From the NCBI GenBank assembly GCA_016781225.1, contig JADDQT010000088.1:1-7629 (forward strand): a DNA stretch of 7,629 nucleotides, written 5' to 3'. This DNA comes from Actinomycetota bacterium. GTDB taxonomy: Bacteria > Actinomycetota > Acidimicrobiia > Acidimicrobiales > GCA-2861595. The notes beneath the pieces were generated by a model that did not search any database, had not been told where the DNA came from, and worked only from the letters and a program-made list of their open reading frames with translations. The position numbers and the translations under genes are program-made. Shown piece after piece: positions 5,571-7,629 of this stretch (its first letter is position 1; the number at the start of each line of letters is the position of its first letter).

Positions 5571-7316
5571 CTACATCCGGTCGGGAGCCTGGATGCCGAG
5601 CAGGCCGAGGCCCGACTGCAGCGCCCTCGCCGTCAGATCACACAGCACCAGTCGGGAGCGGCGCTGCTCATCGGTGTCGGCCCGCAGAACGGGACAGCGC
5701 TCGTAGAAGGTGGTAAAGGAGCTGGCCAGCCCGAACAGGTAGGTGCACAGGCGGTGGGGCGCCGAGAGCTCAGCGGTGGAACGCACGGCCTCGTCGAAGG
5801 ACAGAAGGTCGAGCGCCAATGCCCGCTCCGCCGGGTCGACGATGGCAACGGCCGAACCATCGACCACCGGTCCGGCCTCGCCGGAGCGGCGGAAGATGGA
5901 CCGGACGCGGGCACGGGCGTACTGGAGGTAGGGGGCGGTATTGCCGTCCATGGCCAGCATCCGGTCCCAGTCGAAGACGTAGTCCTTGACCCGGTCGTTG
6001 GCGAGGTCGGCGTACTTGACGGCACCGACGCCGACAGCCCGCGCCACCTCAGCACGTTCGGCGCCGTCCAGGTGGGGGCTCTTCTCCGCCACCACCGAGG
6101 CGGCTCGCTCCACGGCCTCGTCGAGGAGGGCGCCCAGCTTCACCGTCTCCCCGCTGCGGGTCTTGAACATCTTCCCGTCGGGACCGAGGACCGACCCGAA
6201 GGCCACGTGCTCGGCCCGGGAGGACTCCAGCCAGCCGGCCTGACCGGCGGTGGCGAAGACCATGGCCAGATGCTGGCTCTGCGGTGACCCGACCACGTAC
6301 ACCAGGCGGGTGGCCCCCAGCTCCCTTGCTCGGTAACGCACGGCAGCCAGGTCCGTGGCGGCGTAGCCGTACCCCCCGTCACGCTTGCGAACGATCAGCG
6401 GCAGCGGCTCGCCCTCGCGGCCGGCGAACCCGGGCGGGAAGGCGCACAGTGCTCCGTCGTCGAGCCACGCCAGGCCCTTCGACTCCAGCTCGAGGGCCAC
6501 ATCGGTGAGCATCGGGTTGTAGAAGCTCTCGGGGCAGAGGTCCCTGTCGGTGAGGGTGACGCCGAGCCGTTCGTAGACGGCGGCGAAGTATCGGTTGGAC
6601 TCCCGCACCAGAAGTCCCCACAGCCCGAGGGTCTGCCGGTCGCCGCTCTGGAGCGCCACCACTCGCAGCCGGGCCCGCTCGGCGAAGGCAGGGTCGGCGT
6701 TGAACTTCGCCTGAGCCTGGCGATAGAAGCCGTCGAGGTCGCCCACCGAGAGCTCGTGGGCGGCCTCCTCCTCGCCGAGGTCTACCAGGTGCTCGATGAG
6801 CATCCCGAACGGGGTGCCCCAGTCGCCCAGGTGGTTCTGGCGGATCACGTTGTGGCCCAGCAGCTCGAGCACCCGCACCAGGGCGTCGCCGATGATGGTG
6901 CTGCGCAGGTGACCGACGTGCATCTCCTTGGCCACGTTCGGTGCCGAGTAGTCCACGACCACCGTCTCCGCTGTCTCGGCCGGGAGCACACCCAGGCGCT
7001 CCTCAGCCGCGGTGGCACCAAGCTCCGCACCCAGGTAGTCGGCCCGGAGCGTGAGGTTCACAAAGCCCGGTCCGGCCACGTCCACCGCCTCGCAGACGCC
7101 GGCGACGTCGAGGTTGGCCACGATGGCCGCGGCCACGTCTCGGGGATTGGATCCCAGCCGCTTCGACAGGCTCATGGCCACGTTGGCCTGGTAGTCCCCG
7201 AACCGGGCCTGCTGGGACCGGCGCAGCAGCGGATCGGTCCCCGCATGATGACTACCGAAGGCGGTCACGATGGCGTGGTCGAACCGAGCCCTCAGCGTGT
7301 GGCGGGGGTCACTCAT
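5571..7316 (-). CDS. argS: Arginyl-tRNA synthetase
   Basis: This cytosolic class I synthetase joins L-arginine to tRNA-Arg using ATP and is essential for translation. From the chosen start it has 581 residues, close to the usual bacterial length. The N-terminal Add1-type tRNA-recognition domain includes ARFGDYQANVAM (37-48). Then come the catalytic SAPNVAKEMHVGHLRS (124-139) with the HIGH-type motif HVGH (133-136) and GDWGTPFG (154-161). The KMSK-equivalent loop GKMFKTRSG (381-389) is the divergent form common in ArgRS. The anticodon-binding region contains FDWDRM and GNTAPYLQYARAR (458-480). The protein ends in IQAPDRM. I prefer the ATG at 7314-7316 because MSDPRHTL aligns with the expected start of the Add1 domain. 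An in-frame GTG two codons earlier (7320-7322) and an ATG at 7395-7397 (27 residues more, Gly-rich and not family-like) are alternatives. No Shine-Dalgarno sequence is obvious at any of them. Confidence 0.97.
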   Translation of the reverse strand: MSDPRHTLRARFDHAIVTAFGSHHAGTDPLLRRSQQARFGDYQANVAMSLSKRLGSNPRDVAAAIVANLDVAGVCEAVDVAGPGFVNLTLRADYLGAELGATAAEERLGVLPAETAETVVVDYSAPNVAKEMHVGHLRSTIIGDALVRVLELLGHNVIRQNHLGDWGTPFGMLIEHLVDLGEEEAAHELSVGDLDGFYRQAQAKFNADPAFAERARLRVVALQSGDRQTLGLWGLLVRESNRYFAAVYERLGVTLTDRDLCPESFYNPMLTDVALELESKGLAWLDDGALCAFPPGFAGREGEPLPLIVRKRDGGYGYAATDLAAVRYRARELGATRLVYVVGSPQSQHLAMVFATAGQAGWLESSRAEHVAFGSVLGPDGKMFKTRSGETVKLGALLDEAVERAASVVAEKSPHLDGAERAEVARAVGVGAVKYADLANDRVKDYVFDWDRMLAMDGNTAPYLQYARARVRSIFRRSGEAGPVVDGSAVAIVDPAERALALDLLSFDEAVRSTAELSAPHRLCTYLFGLASSFTTFYERCPVLRADTDEQRRSRLVLCDLTARALQSGLGLLGIQAPDRM

Positions 7317-7410
7317 CGGCACTGGACGCCATGGCGACTCATCGTCGGTGCCTCCACCGGCCACGTCAAACGCACGCCACCCATCGAAGGCGGGCATAGC
7401 CTCCAGTGCC
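7317..7410. promoter_or_regulatory. Divergent argS/lysA start region with spaced inverted 9-mer
   Basis: These 94 bases separate the preferred argS and lysA starts. The 9-mer TCCAGTGCC occurs once on each strand: reverse strand at 7326-7318, ending one base before the argS ATG, and forward strand at 7402-7410, ending directly at the lysA TTG. The arms are 75 bases apart. A -10-like TAGCCT (7397-7402) stands 8 bases before the lysA TTG, the same spacing as at csoR, and could give a leaderless lysA transcript. I found no good -10 for argS at the equivalent place. Confidence 0.35.
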
Positions 7411-7629
7411 TTGACGCCGCTGCCTGCCCACCTGCTGCCGCTGACGTCACGGGTCAGCGACGACGGACGCTTGTCCGTGGGGGGCGTGGACCTGCTCGAT
7501 CTGGCCGCAGAGCACGGGACGCCGCTGTTCGTCTACGACGAGGAGCACCTGCGCCTGCGCTGCCAGGAGGCGGTTGCCGCCTTCGGCGACGGCGTGGCCT
7601 ATGCGGCCAAGGCCTTCCTGTGCCGGGCC
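7411..7629 (+). CDS. lysA: Diaminopimelate decarboxylase, N-terminal fragment (runs off right edge)
   Basis: The forward frame is open to the window end and gives 73 residues from the TTG at 7411. Typical LysA features are visible: LSVGGVDLLDLAAEHGTPLFVYDEE (21-45), where the GTPLFVYDE stretch begins the PLP-binding alanine-racemase-like barrel, and VAYAAKAFLC (62-71). K67 of that block is the expected lysine that forms the Schiff base with PLP. The enzyme converts meso-diaminopimelate to L-lysine in the last step of lysine synthesis. The start is uncertain. TTG at 7411 gives a natural N-terminus but has no Shine-Dalgarno sequence, while an in-frame GTG at 7348-7350 would add 21 unfamiliar residues. 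The gene diverges from argS; in several actinobacteria argS and lysA are neighbours read in the same direction. Confidence 0.9.
   Translation, partial: MTPLPAHLLPLTSRVSDDGRLSVGGVDLLDLAAEHGTPLFVYDEEHLRLRCQEAVAAFGDGVAYAAKAFLCRA

Noticed and set aside
7317..7397. The ATG at 7395-7397 as the argS start, with GGAGG just before it.
   Set aside because: The GGAGG is only two bases from the ATG, the added 27 residues do not look like ArgRS, and using it would leave only 13 bases before lysA.

Overview
The window is high-GC DNA with GTG starts and weak or absent Shine-Dalgarno sequences. Its copper operator closely resembles the mycobacterial csoR box as I remember it, and argS sits beside lysA as in many actinobacteria. 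Together these point to an actinobacterium. A deep lineage such as Acidimicrobiia is possible, but I cannot fix the class from this sequence alone. No transposase, integrase, phage gene, CRISPR array or toxin-antitoxin pair is visible, and the window reads as ordinary chromosome.

Left part (1-3746). The window opens with the N-terminal end of a leftward gene for a medium-chain (zinc-type or quinone-type) oxidoreductase. Divergent from it is a rightward copper operon: csoR (copper-sensing repressor), copA (Cu+ export P1B-ATPase, overlapping csoR by 4 bases), a membrane-anchored TlpA/ResA-like thioredoxin, and, 98 bases further on, a 78-residue single-span membrane protein I do not recognise. 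A near-perfect 26-base palindrome lies over the predicted csoR -10 element. This predicts a standard circuit in which apo-CsoR blocks transcription and Cu(I) relieves it. CopA would pump Cu(I) out of the cytosol. The extracytoplasmic thioredoxin could keep cysteine thiols reduced, in copper-site or cytochrome assembly proteins for example (inference).

Middle (3747-5475). A convergent intergenic gap with two mutually exclusive inverted repeats separates the operon from a leftward gene of the lipase maturation factor (LMF1-like) membrane protein family. Upstream of that gene are a short palindrome and then a leftward tRNA-Arg(CCG).

Right part (5476-7629). Leftward argS (arginyl-tRNA synthetase) lies just upstream of its cognate tRNA-Arg gene on the same strand. 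Divergent from argS, the start of lysA (diaminopimelate decarboxylase) runs off the right edge. The two divergent start codons are each immediately preceded by the same 9-mer, TCCAGTGCC, which forms a spaced inverted repeat.

I did not find a clearly new defence or mobile system. The points most worth checking are the unrecognised small membrane protein in the copper operon, the copA-thioredoxin pairing, the 9-mer at the argS/lysA starts, and the rearranged argS/tRNA-Arg/lysA neighbourhood.
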